NCBI RefSeq assembly: GCF_003967575.1
Contig: NZ_BIFT01000001.1
Coordinates: 434,001-498,000, forward strand
Direction of reading: 5' to 3'
Source: Dictyobacter alpinus
GTDB lineage: Bacteria > Chloroflexota > Ktedonobacteria > Ktedonobacterales > Ktedonobacteraceae
Length of the DNA: 64,000 nt
Below, piece by piece: positions 44,298-52,722 of this stretch (position 1 is its first letter; each line of letters opens with the position of its first letter). The notes beneath the pieces were generated by a model. It was not told where the DNA came from, made no database searches, and saw only the letters and a program-made list of their open reading frames with translations. Position numbers and translations under genes: made by a program.

Positions 44298-45299
44298 ATG
44301 AATTATCAAGTGATAAACAAAAGTACAACACTTATAGCAAAATCACCCGAAAGGCAGCAATCGACGAAGATGCCACACAAAACACGACATTATAACCGCA
44401 CAACTACCCATCATCTTCATAAGCGATCACCTTTCGCTACTTCTAGCCGCAGCATCGCCAACGAACGTCACCCAACCCGTAATGAAGATAGTATGATTAT
44501 AGATGAGCTCGGCGGACTGTTTGCAGTTTTTGATGGAGTTGGTGGTAGCGCAGCGGCTGAAATTGCCTCTCAAACTGCAGCCAATTCGACACGTGAATCC
44601 TGGAAACGCATACTGACAACAGATCGCAATCGACGTAAAATTTATACCTTTCTTGAAGATTGCAACAAGCGCGACCTGTGCCCGATTCTGGAGAAACTTA
44701 TTCTGGATGCGGATGAAGAGGTCCGCACAAATGGAGCAGACAGAGCTGGTACCGATGACCTTGCAACGACTGTCGCTCTAGCAGCGTTCTGTCGCACCCC
44801 CAACTCAAACGAGTATACGATGACTTATGCACATGTAGGCGATAGCCGCGTCTACCTTCTACGTGGAGAGGATCATCTGAAACGCCTGACCCATGATGAT
44901 GGATTACTAACCAAGCTGGTTGAAAATCAGATTGTCAATGAATATCATGCCTTCCGCATCGATCAAGCCATGCGCGCAGATCAACTCTCAGAAGTTGAAT
45001 ATAGCTACTTCCGACTACGTGGAGGCATCACACAAGCCTTAGGTGGCCCGATACCGCCGACCATCCATACGGATAAAGCCAATATACGTCCTGGAGATCG
45101 TATCCTGCTCTGTACTGATGGAATCCATGACAACTTGACCGATGAAGAAATTGAAGATATCCTGCGCAACAGTCCACGCCAATCCGCAGGTCGCATCCTG
45201 GTTGAAAGAGCACGCCGCCGCTCACATGAAGATCGTAACCAGACTATACGCTCAAAGCCCGACGACATGAGCGCTATTGTTATGACATGTCGTTTCTGA
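44298..45299 (+). CDS. PP2C-type Ser/Thr protein phosphatase
   Basis: A 333-aa PPM-family phosphatase that would reverse phosphorylation by Ser/Thr kinases; two such kinases lie 7-12 kb downstream. Metal-binding motifs are seen in NEDSMIIDELGGLFAVFDGVGG, YAHVGDSRVYLL, RLTHDDGLLTKL, GGITQALGG and DRILLCTDGIHDNLTDEEI. The N-terminal 50 residues are basic, His/Arg/Thr-rich and unlike other PP2Cs; an ATG at 44367 inside it is an alternative start. No membrane segment, so cytosolic. Confidence 0.9.
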   Translation: MNYQVINKSTTLIAKSPERQQSTKMPHKTRHYNRTTTHHLHKRSPFATSSRSIANERHPTRNEDSMIIDELGGLFAVFDGVGGSAAAEIASQTAANSTRESWKRILTTDRNRRKIYTFLEDCNKRDLCPILEKLILDADEEVRTNGADRAGTDDLATTVALAAFCRTPNSNEYTMTYAHVGDSRVYLLRGEDHLKRLTHDDGLLTKLVENQIVNEYHAFRIDQAMRADQLSEVEYSYFRLRGGITQALGGPIPPTIHTDKANIRPGDRILLCTDGIHDNLTDEEIEDILRNSPRQSAGRILVERARRRSHEDRNQTIRSKPDDMSAIVMTCRF

Positions 45300-45517
45300 T
45301 TTATCCGTATAAATAATTATATCCCTATTATAGTAGTAAAATGACACGAAATAAGCCATGCGAAGCGGGGTCGCTAGCGGCCCCAAAGCTTTCTGTTGTC
45401 TAAGTTACCATAGCAGCACACTACTATCCCCACACGATATTCTCTAATACGCAATTAGTATAAATGCTATATTATGCTCTCATCTCTTCGCAGAATCATT
45501 AACACATGATAAAAAAT
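45300..45517. other. Intergenic region between convergent PP2C and FtsH genes
   Basis: 218 bp with no gene and no repeat I can name. The hairpin at 45518 follows and terminates the minus-strand FtsH gene. Confidence 0.35.
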
Positions 45518-45567
45518 GACAGCGTACACGACCTATAACAATTTGCTTACAGGTCGTGTACGCTGTC
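45518..45567 (-). terminator. Terminator of the FtsH-like gene
   Basis: Arms 45518-45534 and 45551-45567 pair over 17 bp (GACAGCGTACACGACCT and its complement); six A on the plus strand flank it, giving T on the minus transcript. It begins 17 bp past the stop at 45584. Confidence 0.85.
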
Positions 45568-45583
45568 TTCTCTGCTACTATGT

Positions 45584-47887
45584 TCAGGCTTTACTTACCA
45601 CCAGCTCAAAGTGTGCACGATCTAGTTGTTCATGCTCTATCAAGGCATCAGCCAGAGTAGAGAGTTGTTCCGCATGCTCAGATAGAATGCTACGAGCCAT
45701 GTCACGACCGGCTTTCAGGATGTTTTGTACTTCCGCATCTATCAACGCACTCATCATCGCCCCTCCAGATTTTTTGGCTGTCATAGTTTGCGTATAATAT
45801 CTGTTTGGCACAAGAGACGAACCATTCATACGCAGGTTCCCCTGAGCATCAGCCACCAGCGAACGTGACTGGGCGGGAACAGCGTCCGGATCTAGATTGC
45901 GCATATTGAGCGCGTATGTTTCTTCAGGACGATAATCAGCAAACACCAGTCCAATACGCTCGCTCATGCCCCAACGCGTCACCATTTTTCGGGCCAGATC
46001 GGTCACAACTTGCAGATCATTCTCCGCACCAGTGGTAATACGCTGACTTCCAAAGGTAAGCTCTTCAGCCATCCGACCACCCAATCCAACCGCGATACGG
46101 GCCATTAACATCTCACGGCTGAAGTTATAGTGATCCATCTCAGCACTAAACTGTGTAACACCAAGGCTCTGACCACGCGGCAAAATAGTAACACGATTCA
46201 CACGATCAGCCTCTGGCAGATGGTGGGCAACCAGGGCATGGCCACCTTCGTGTACAGCAATAATGCGGCGCTCCGCTTCAGTCATGATCAAAGGACGTAA
46301 GGCTCCCAGTTGAATACGGGCCAATGCATCTTCAAAACATTGATGAGTAAGCGCCATAAGATCCTTCCTGGCTGCTGTTAGAGCGGCTTCATTAACAAGA
46401 TTGGCCAGATCCGCACCGGTCATGCCGGTCGAGAGGCGAGCCAGTCGCTCCAATGACACATCCTCTGCTAACGGAGTCTCACGTGTATGGACACGCAAAA
46501 TGGCCTCGCGCCCTGCTCGATCAGGTGCCGAGACAGTAATACGTCGGTCAAAACGACCGGGGCGCAATAAAGCTTTATCCAGAGTATCCACGCGGTTGGT
46601 AGCTGCCAGCACAATCACTGCCTGACGCGGATTGAAACCATCCAATTCCACTAGTAACTGATTCAATGTTTGATCACGCTCATCGCTACTGCCACCTCGC
46701 ATCGAGCGTTTCCGGCCCACGGCATCGATCTCATCAATGAAAATCACACAAGGAGCAACCTGGCGGGCCTGCAGAAAAAGATCACGTACGCGGCTGGCGC
46801 CTACTCCCACAAACATTTCCACGAATTCAGATGCGCTTATACTAAAAAAGGGAACCTGCGCCTCGCCGGCAACTGCTTTTGCCAGCAATGTCTTACCGGT
46901 GCCAGGAACTCCTACCAGTAGAGCACCACGCGGAATATGCGCACCCAGGCGCGCATATTTCTCAGGTTCACGCAAAAAATGGACCATTTCAACCAGTTCG
47001 GACTTCACTTCATCAATGCCAGCCACATCAGCAAAGGTTACAGAAGGAATAGTTTCCACACGGGCAGCCACTGGTTTTGCTATTGAAGTGGTCGCCCCAG
47101 AACGAGTGGGCATATGCGTTGACGTGGATGGGGAGCTCTTCTGAACTGATTTTACCCCTTCAGGTAAACGATCAAAACGCCGTGCGCGACTCTTACCAAT
47201 CTGTGTAATACGATCATCCATCAAGCCGCCATGATCCTGCCTTTTCCGCATAAAAAAGAAGACGAGCAGGATTACTAACAGCACAAGCAATGGAAAGAAA
47301 TGTACCAATCCCGACAGTAATGGAGAGGTTTGAGTAACTGGAAGCACAGTAATATTGACATTGGCGGCTTCCAATTGCGACATCAATAAGGTTTTGCCAT
47401 TAGCGGGAATATGTACATAGGCAGTATGCTCATCAACAGTTGCCATGTTCTGGGTTGTTGTCGCTGAAATCGTGTCGTTATTTGCAATAGCATTGATCCA
47501 GCTTTGTACATCAATGGGAGCATTCTGTTTGCTTAAATTATTGTTATTCGATGTATTTTTTGAGGATTGGAGAGGGCGCTTTAACAACACATGCACATCA
47601 GCACTCTGGATAGTTACTGCGGCGACATTGCCACTCTTCACCTGATGGACAAACGTCGAATAATCGATAACACGTGATCCATCGGCGGGCATACTTGCAT
47701 CAGGAGCGGGAAGACGAGCTGCAATACCCAGTACTAACGCGCACAATATTATCAGTAGGGCAGATGTGATAACAGGATTACGATGACGATATACAAATTC
47801 CCAGCATTTATGCCCATAATAACTTATTGGCCGCCGTTGAGGCCGCCTATTGCGGGGCTTCATACGACGGCTAGCCTTGTCATCCAT
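45584..47887 (-). CDS. ftsH: FtsH-like AAA+ zinc metalloprotease
   Basis: A 767-aa membrane-bound, ATP-dependent protease. Two N-terminal helices (about 38-58 and 195-216, LLSGLVHFFPLLVLLVILLVFFFM) surround a roughly 135-aa periplasmic part. The AAA domain has Walker A GVPGTGKT (about 325), Walker B IFIDEIDAVG, the SRH (ATNRVDTLDKALLRPGRFDR) and the pore FVEMFVGVGA. The zinc motif reads HEGGH (His546-550), instead of the usual HEAGH, with the third ligand in TGAENDL. Relative to typical FtsH it has about 35 extra residues between the SERIGLVFADYR and IDAEVQNIL blocks. GAGGTG lies 6-7 nt before the ATG. Confidence 0.93.
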   Translation of the reverse strand: MDDKASRRMKPRNRRPQRRPISYYGHKCWEFVYRHRNPVITSALLIILCALVLGIAARLPAPDASMPADGSRVIDYSTFVHQVKSGNVAAVTIQSADVHVLLKRPLQSSKNTSNNNNLSKQNAPIDVQSWINAIANNDTISATTTQNMATVDEHTAYVHIPANGKTLLMSQLEAANVNITVLPVTQTSPLLSGLVHFFPLLVLLVILLVFFFMRKRQDHGGLMDDRITQIGKSRARRFDRLPEGVKSVQKSSPSTSTHMPTRSGATTSIAKPVAARVETIPSVTFADVAGIDEVKSELVEMVHFLREPEKYARLGAHIPRGALLVGVPGTGKTLLAKAVAGEAQVPFFSISASEFVEMFVGVGASRVRDLFLQARQVAPCVIFIDEIDAVGRKRSMRGGSSDERDQTLNQLLVELDGFNPRQAVIVLAATNRVDTLDKALLRPGRFDRRITVSAPDRAGREAILRVHTRETPLAEDVSLERLARLSTGMTGADLANLVNEAALTAARKDLMALTHQCFEDALARIQLGALRPLIMTEAERRIIAVHEGGHALVAHHLPEADRVNRVTILPRGQSLGVTQFSAEMDHYNFSREMLMARIAVGLGGRMAEELTFGSQRITTGAENDLQVVTDLARKMVTRWGMSERIGLVFADYRPEETYALNMRNLDPDAVPAQSRSLVADAQGNLRMNGSSLVPNRYYTQTMTAKKSGGAMMSALIDAEVQNILKAGRDMARSILSEHAEQLSTLADALIEHEQLDRAHFELVVSKA

Positions 47888-48230
47888 ACCTTCACCTCAC
47901 CTAAAAACAGGTCCTTTTTATACTCAAATCTTTTTGCGATGCGATATCTTTTCCATAACGCCATTGAAAAGAGCTGCAAATCAACCCCAGCAGGAAAACC
48001 AGTGGTAGCCTTAGTTAAGCTAGCTGTAGTTTACCGCCTTTCAGAGTTACTTGTGATATTTCCAGTACTTTCTTCTCATATCATAACAAAGCAAAGTGTT
48101 TCAACATGCTCCAAAGCGCGGTCCTATTACAGAAGATATCGTCTCTTTTGCGGGATAATTCAAGAGCTTTTTAATATGTGGGTAAAAAATGAAATTATGA
48201 AGTCTGGAAGAAAAGTATTTCGCGTCTGTG
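47888..48230. other. Intergenic region between FtsH and S9-peptidase genes
   Basis: About 340 bp without a gene. It ends at the 74-bp palindrome. A plus-strand frame of 153 codons overlaps the FtsH start but has no gene-like content. It must hold the FtsH promoter on the minus strand, but none is convincing. Confidence 0.35.
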
Positions 48231-48304
48231 ACATGACCTTTTAAAGAGGAACATGGTGAGGCGGTCGCGACCGCCTCACCATGTTCCTCTTTAAAAGGTC
48301 ATGT
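48231..48304. terminator. 74-bp perfect palindrome after the S9 peptidase gene
   Basis: Two 37-nt arms (48231-48267 and 48268-48304) are exact reverse complements with no loop, centred on TCGCGA. It lies 24 bp past the stop at 48328. The centre, GAGGCGGTCGCGACCGCCTC, is identical to that of the element at 20829-20848. Probably a transcription terminator or processing site; also a replication obstacle if extruded. Confidence 0.75.
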
Positions 48305-48327
48305 TTAGAAAACGTAACCCATAGTGT

Positions 48328-50190
48328 TTACTCTATGGTTGGAGATTCTTTTGAGGGAGAAGCCAGATAGTGTTGCAGGAAGCGTGCAATTGCTGGATAG
48401 GCCTGTAGACGATTGCTCCGTTTAATCAGACCATGCCCTTCATCCTCAAAGCGCAGGTATTCTACTGGTACCTGACGTTTACGTAACGCGGCTACGACCT
48501 GTTCGGCCTCTCCAACCGGAACACGAGGATCATTGGCACCATGGATCACAAACAGTGGTGCCGTGATACGATCAACCGAACGGATCGGAGAGATCTTTTC
48601 CAGGAATTCGCGGTCCTGCTCCAGGCTGCCATACTCGGATTCACGCAACTTACGCCGCCAGGGGCCGGTATTCTCCAAGAATGTTACAAAATTGGCGATA
48701 CCAACAATATCGACGGCGGCGGCCCAGAGATCGGGGTATGTGGTGATCGCGGATAACACCATAAAACCACCATAACTGCCACCCATGACCGCAATACGTT
48801 CACTATCTGCAATGCCACTTTCACGCAACCAGAGGGCTGCATGTTGCAAATCAGCCACCGAGTCCATACGCAACCGCACATCATCCAGACTTTGATACTC
48901 ATAGCCATAGCCAGTGCTGCCACGCACATTTGGTGCCAGTACCGCATAGCCCTGGGCCACAAAATATTGGGTCACAGGATCAAACAGTGGCCGGGATTGG
49001 CCCTCGGGTCCACCATGAACATTAATCACTACTGGAACCTTCTGCTGCTGATCACGCGGCTGATAGAGGAAGGCGGGTATTTCGCGGCCATCAAAGGAAG
49101 GATACCTCACCAACGTCGGAGTAACAAAGGCGGAGCGCGGAATGCCACCACGAGAGCTCTGAGTGGCCCGCTTGATGGTGCCCGTCTGAAGATTCCAGAT
49201 CCAGATATCCAGCGCATCATCAGCGGTGGCATAGGACAAGGCTAGCTGAGTGCCATCTTCAGACCAGACCATTTCATAAATCACACCACGGGGAAGTGTG
49301 GGCGCTACCAGCATCTGGCGCGACTCCCAACCATGAGAAACATCAAAGATCTCCAGTGTTGAATAGCCATCCTCATTGAGCGCCATGGCCAGTGTCTTAC
49401 CATCTTTGGTCACGGCTAACAGTTCAACATCCCAGCTATCCTCACGTAGATACTGGAAATCCAAAGAGGTCAGATCCAGATATGCCAGTGCGTGAAATTG
49501 CCGATCGCGATTACTTAGCAAATAGAGACCCCGCCGATCCGAGGACCAGGCAACAGATTGATAGATCACGCCACGCTCGTCAGCCACGATATCAGGTGTT
49601 AATGCACGCACACTGCCCGAAGCCAGCTCCACCAGGAATAACTGATTGCGCGTATTGGAATCCCAGCGCGAGACCAGCAACTGTGAACCATCGGGAGAAT
49701 AGCCATTAACATAGTTCGTCCCATCCTGCTGTAACAACTTACGGGACTTACCACTGGCCATCTCCAATTCATACACATCAAAATAGCGGGCATCACGCTC
49801 ATTGCTACTATAGGTAATGGATTGGCCATCAGGAGACCAGCCACCAAAAAGATGCATCGCCTCTAAGTTTGTCGTGAGTTGGTTAAAGCTTGAACCATCG
49901 GCCTGCAACAAAAAGAGTTGAGCCTGTTCATTACCACCAATATCGCCCGAGACCAACAACTCATCCGTGTGAGGGGAGTAGGTTGCCCCCATCACGCGTT
50001 CGCCACGAAACGTCAGCTGATCGGGCCAGAAAGGTGTAAGAGTTTGGCCTTCCAGGGGTACACGCCAGACTTCGGCAACTCCTGTAATATTCGTCAAGAA
50101 ACTCAGTGTCCTGCCATCAGGAGAAAAGTGCGGCCCGAAAGCAGTCCGTACATTAAGATAGCGTTCAAAACTATACGTTTGATTTACCAT
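48328..50190 (-). CDS. S9-family prolyl-oligopeptidase-like serine peptidase
   Basis: A 620-aa acylaminoacyl-peptidase/DPP-type enzyme. Residues about 1-350 form a WD40-like beta-propeller (DGRTLSFLTNITGVAEVWRVP, YSPHTDELLVSGD, WSPDGQSITYSSNE). The C-terminal alpha/beta hydrolase has VINVHGGPEGQSRPLF, catalytic Ser in VMGGSYGGFM (about 472), Asp in HGANDPRVP and His in DEGHGL (about 585). No signal peptide, so cytosolic peptide turnover. AAAGGAA lies 9 nt before the ATG. It starts 26 bp from the end of tex, so may follow it in one transcript. Confidence 0.93.
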   Translation of the reverse strand: MVNQTYSFERYLNVRTAFGPHFSPDGRTLSFLTNITGVAEVWRVPLEGQTLTPFWPDQLTFRGERVMGATYSPHTDELLVSGDIGGNEQAQLFLLQADGSSFNQLTTNLEAMHLFGGWSPDGQSITYSSNERDARYFDVYELEMASGKSRKLLQQDGTNYVNGYSPDGSQLLVSRWDSNTRNQLFLVELASGSVRALTPDIVADERGVIYQSVAWSSDRRGLYLLSNRDRQFHALAYLDLTSLDFQYLREDSWDVELLAVTKDGKTLAMALNEDGYSTLEIFDVSHGWESRQMLVAPTLPRGVIYEMVWSEDGTQLALSYATADDALDIWIWNLQTGTIKRATQSSRGGIPRSAFVTPTLVRYPSFDGREIPAFLYQPRDQQQKVPVVINVHGGPEGQSRPLFDPVTQYFVAQGYAVLAPNVRGSTGYGYEYQSLDDVRLRMDSVADLQHAALWLRESGIADSERIAVMGGSYGGFMVLSAITTYPDLWAAAVDIVGIANFVTFLENTGPWRRKLRESEYGSLEQDREFLEKISPIRSVDRITAPLFVIHGANDPRVPVGEAEQVVAALRKRQVPVEYLRFEDEGHGLIKRSNRLQAYPAIARFLQHYLASPSKESPTIE

Positions 50191-50216
50191 GCAGTAATTC
50201 CTTTACCATCCTTGAA

Positions 50217-52691
50217 CTACGATGCGGTGATACCACGCATACTCAATTGTACACGGTTACGCTTAAGATCGATTTCCAACACGCGAACCTGCACAACCTG
50301 GCCGACAGCCACTACACTTAGTGGATCACGAACAAAGCGGTCCGCCATCTCAGAAACATGCACAAGTCCATCATGCTTCACGCCAATATCCACAAAGGCC
50401 CCAAAATCAACCACATTGCGCACAGTACCCTGGAGCACCATACCTGGCTGTAAGTCTTCCATCTTAAGAACATCATGGCGCAGAATGGGTGGTGGCAACT
50501 CATCACGTGGATCCAGACCTGGCTTCTCCAGGTTTTCCAGAATGTCCTGTAACGTTGGCAATCCTACCCCTACCTTAGCGGCAATATCGTTCCAGGTGGC
50601 ATTTTCATCACCGGACACCGCATTGTTACGCTGGCGATTCAGGCGTCCCAGGCTATTCTGTAGCTTGATGCGCTGGCGAAACTGTGCAATCCGTTCAGCG
50701 GTCTTCGCCGTTTTCTCTTCTTCTGGAAGCATCGTAAGCAATGAGCGGGCGGCATCATAGCTTTCTGGATGAATAAAGGTATTATCCAGCGGTTCCTTGC
50801 CATTGGAGATTTTTAAGAAGCCCGCTGCCTGCACAAACGTCGCCTGGCCCAATCCAGGAACTTTCATTAATTCCTTGCGCGTCTTAAATGGTCCGTTAGC
50901 TTCACGATATTTGACGATCGCATTGGCAACACGGGTATTGATGCCGGAGACATGCTTGAGCAGGGCTGCCGAGGCTGAATTAACCTCCACACCAGCAAAG
51001 TTCACGCACGACGCCACCACGCGCTCCAAAGTCGCCGCCAATTCTTTTTGATCCACATCATGCTGATACAAACCAACGCCAACAGCTTTGGGATCAATCT
51101 TCACTAACTCGGCTAGAGGATCCTGCAAACGACGTGCAATGGAAATGGTGCCACGTTGGGTAGCATCCAGAGTGGGGAACTCTTCACGGGCCGCCTCTGA
51201 GGCCGAATAAACTGATGCGCCTGCCTCATTCACAATCATATATCCGATAAAATCTGCGTCTTTTTGTTGCTCGGCCATTTCGCGCAGCAGTTCGGCGACC
51301 AGTTGCTCCGTCTCACGCGATGCCGTACCATTCCCAATAGCAATCACGCTAATACGATAATCGGTCAACATCTGTCGCAGCAGTTTACTTGCCTTATCTG
51401 CTTGATAGAGGTACATGGTATCAGAGGTAATATACTTGCCGGTCTCATCAACCACGGTCAGCTTACAGCCGGTGCGAAAGCCGGGATCAATGCCCAGCAC
51501 TTTTTTACCACGTAAGGGAGGCTGTAATAAAAGATTACGTAGATTGGTGGCGAAGACATTGATAGCGTGCTCCTCAGCCTTACGCGTCAGTTCAACCCGT
51601 ACCTCTCGTTCCATCGCAGGAGCGAGCAGACGCTTATATCCATCCTCCATAGCATCAGCCAGCAAAGGGGCAAAGGGAGAAGTAGATTTGACCGGATAAT
51701 GTGCGGTGATGTCGTTTTTCGCCTGCTCATAAGGAAAAGCGATATTGACCCGCAACACATCCTCACGCTCACCACGATTAAGTGCCAGTACGCGATGCGG
51801 CACTAGCCTGGAGGCGCTCTCATTAAAATCATAATAGAGACGATAGACGCCATTGGGATCTTTCTCAGCCACTTTGTCAGGATCGGCAACTTTAGCGCCA
51901 ACATTGGATTGCTTGAAAAACGCTGTACGTACACTGCCACGTACAGCTGCATCTTCAGCGATAATCTCAGCCACAATATCGCTGGCACCTGCGTAAGCTT
52001 CTAAACTTGTCTCTACACCTTTTTCGGCATTGAGAAAGGGTTGCGCACGCGCTTCAAGCATTGCGTCTCCATTGCCGGCTACTTCTGGTTGCTGCAAGAT
52101 AAGCTCTGCTAGCGGCGTCAGGCCTTTTTCACGCGCGACACTTGCACGCGTTTTCCTCTTGGGGCGATATGGCAGATACAGATCTTCAACTTCTTGCAAC
52201 GTCTTTGCCGCCTCAATGGAGGTTGCCAGTTCAGGCGTTAACTTACCCTGACCCGCAATCAAACGATGTACATCTTGTTTGCGTTCAAATAAAGCGCGTA
52301 AAGACGCAGCGCGATCAGCAATAGTCTGAATCTGTACCTCATCCAGACTGCCCGTCACCTCTTTTCGATAACGCGCGATAAAAGGTGTTGTGTTCCCTTC
52401 ATCGATCAGCTCGATTGTTCGTACAATCTGTCCCCGACCAAGACTTAACTCAACGCTCAAAGCCCGCGCAATATCTTCAACTGACAATGTAAGAGCAACA
52501 TCCCCGGGTGTGGTTGCAGTTTGATTGAGAGATTCTTGAGTTGCCAATTCTCTATAGCCTACCTTCCCTGGACAATGGATGGGTTCAATGAAACCAGAAA
52601 TTCCATTGTAAATTAGCAGTAAACGTTGTCCCGACGAAGCGGGGAAACGTTTACCAGTATAACATTTCGCATTCTTCGTTTCTAGCGACAA
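50217..52691 (-). CDS. tex: Tex-like S1-domain transcription accessory protein
   Basis: An RNA-binding protein of the Tex family, which affects transcription and RNA turnover. The conserved N-terminal part starts at LSVEDIARALSVELSL and shows IELIDEGNTTPFIARYRKEVTGSLDE, LYLPYRPKRKTRASVAREKGL. Central YqgF-like fold has KKVLGIDPGFRTGCKL; HhH at FKTRKELMKVPGLGQATFVQAAGFLKI; S1 domain at VLQGTVRNVVDFGAFVDIGVKHDGLVHVSEM. The frame reads 824 aa from TTG 52691, which has AAGGAG 5 nt upstream; the conserved protein begins about 50-70 residues later, and TTG 52547 is an alternative start. A leader hairpin lies at 52619-52654. Confidence 0.9.
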   Translation of the reverse strand: MSLETKNAKCYTGKRFPASSGQRLLLIYNGISGFIEPIHCPGKVGYRELATQESLNQTATTPGDVALTLSVEDIARALSVELSLGRGQIVRTIELIDEGNTTPFIARYRKEVTGSLDEVQIQTIADRAASLRALFERKQDVHRLIAGQGKLTPELATSIEAAKTLQEVEDLYLPYRPKRKTRASVAREKGLTPLAELILQQPEVAGNGDAMLEARAQPFLNAEKGVETSLEAYAGASDIVAEIIAEDAAVRGSVRTAFFKQSNVGAKVADPDKVAEKDPNGVYRLYYDFNESASRLVPHRVLALNRGEREDVLRVNIAFPYEQAKNDITAHYPVKSTSPFAPLLADAMEDGYKRLLAPAMEREVRVELTRKAEEHAINVFATNLRNLLLQPPLRGKKVLGIDPGFRTGCKLTVVDETGKYITSDTMYLYQADKASKLLRQMLTDYRISVIAIGNGTASRETEQLVAELLREMAEQQKDADFIGYMIVNEAGASVYSASEAAREEFPTLDATQRGTISIARRLQDPLAELVKIDPKAVGVGLYQHDVDQKELAATLERVVASCVNFAGVEVNSASAALLKHVSGINTRVANAIVKYREANGPFKTRKELMKVPGLGQATFVQAAGFLKISNGKEPLDNTFIHPESYDAARSLLTMLPEEEKTAKTAERIAQFRQRIKLQNSLGRLNRQRNNAVSGDENATWNDIAAKVGVGLPTLQDILENLEKPGLDPRDELPPPILRHDVLKMEDLQPGMVLQGTVRNVVDFGAFVDIGVKHDGLVHVSEMADRFVRDPLSVVAVGQVVQVRVLEIDLKRNRVQLSMRGITAS
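52619..52654 (-). promoter_or_regulatory. Hairpin in the 5' end of the tex reading frame
   Basis: Arms GTAAACGTT/AACGTTTAC with an inner CCCCG/CGGGG-like stem, inside the unconserved first 25 codons if TTG 52691 is used, or in the leader if translation begins at 52547. It could couple translation or stability to binding by Tex itself; speculative. Confidence 0.4.
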
Positions 52692-52722
52692 GCCTGCTCC
52701 TTAACAATCAGGAGTATCTACC

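Noticed and set aside
47783..48244. 153-codon plus ORF over the start of the FtsH gene
   Set aside because: Antisense shadow of the FtsH N-terminus plus AT-rich noise, no ribosome site.
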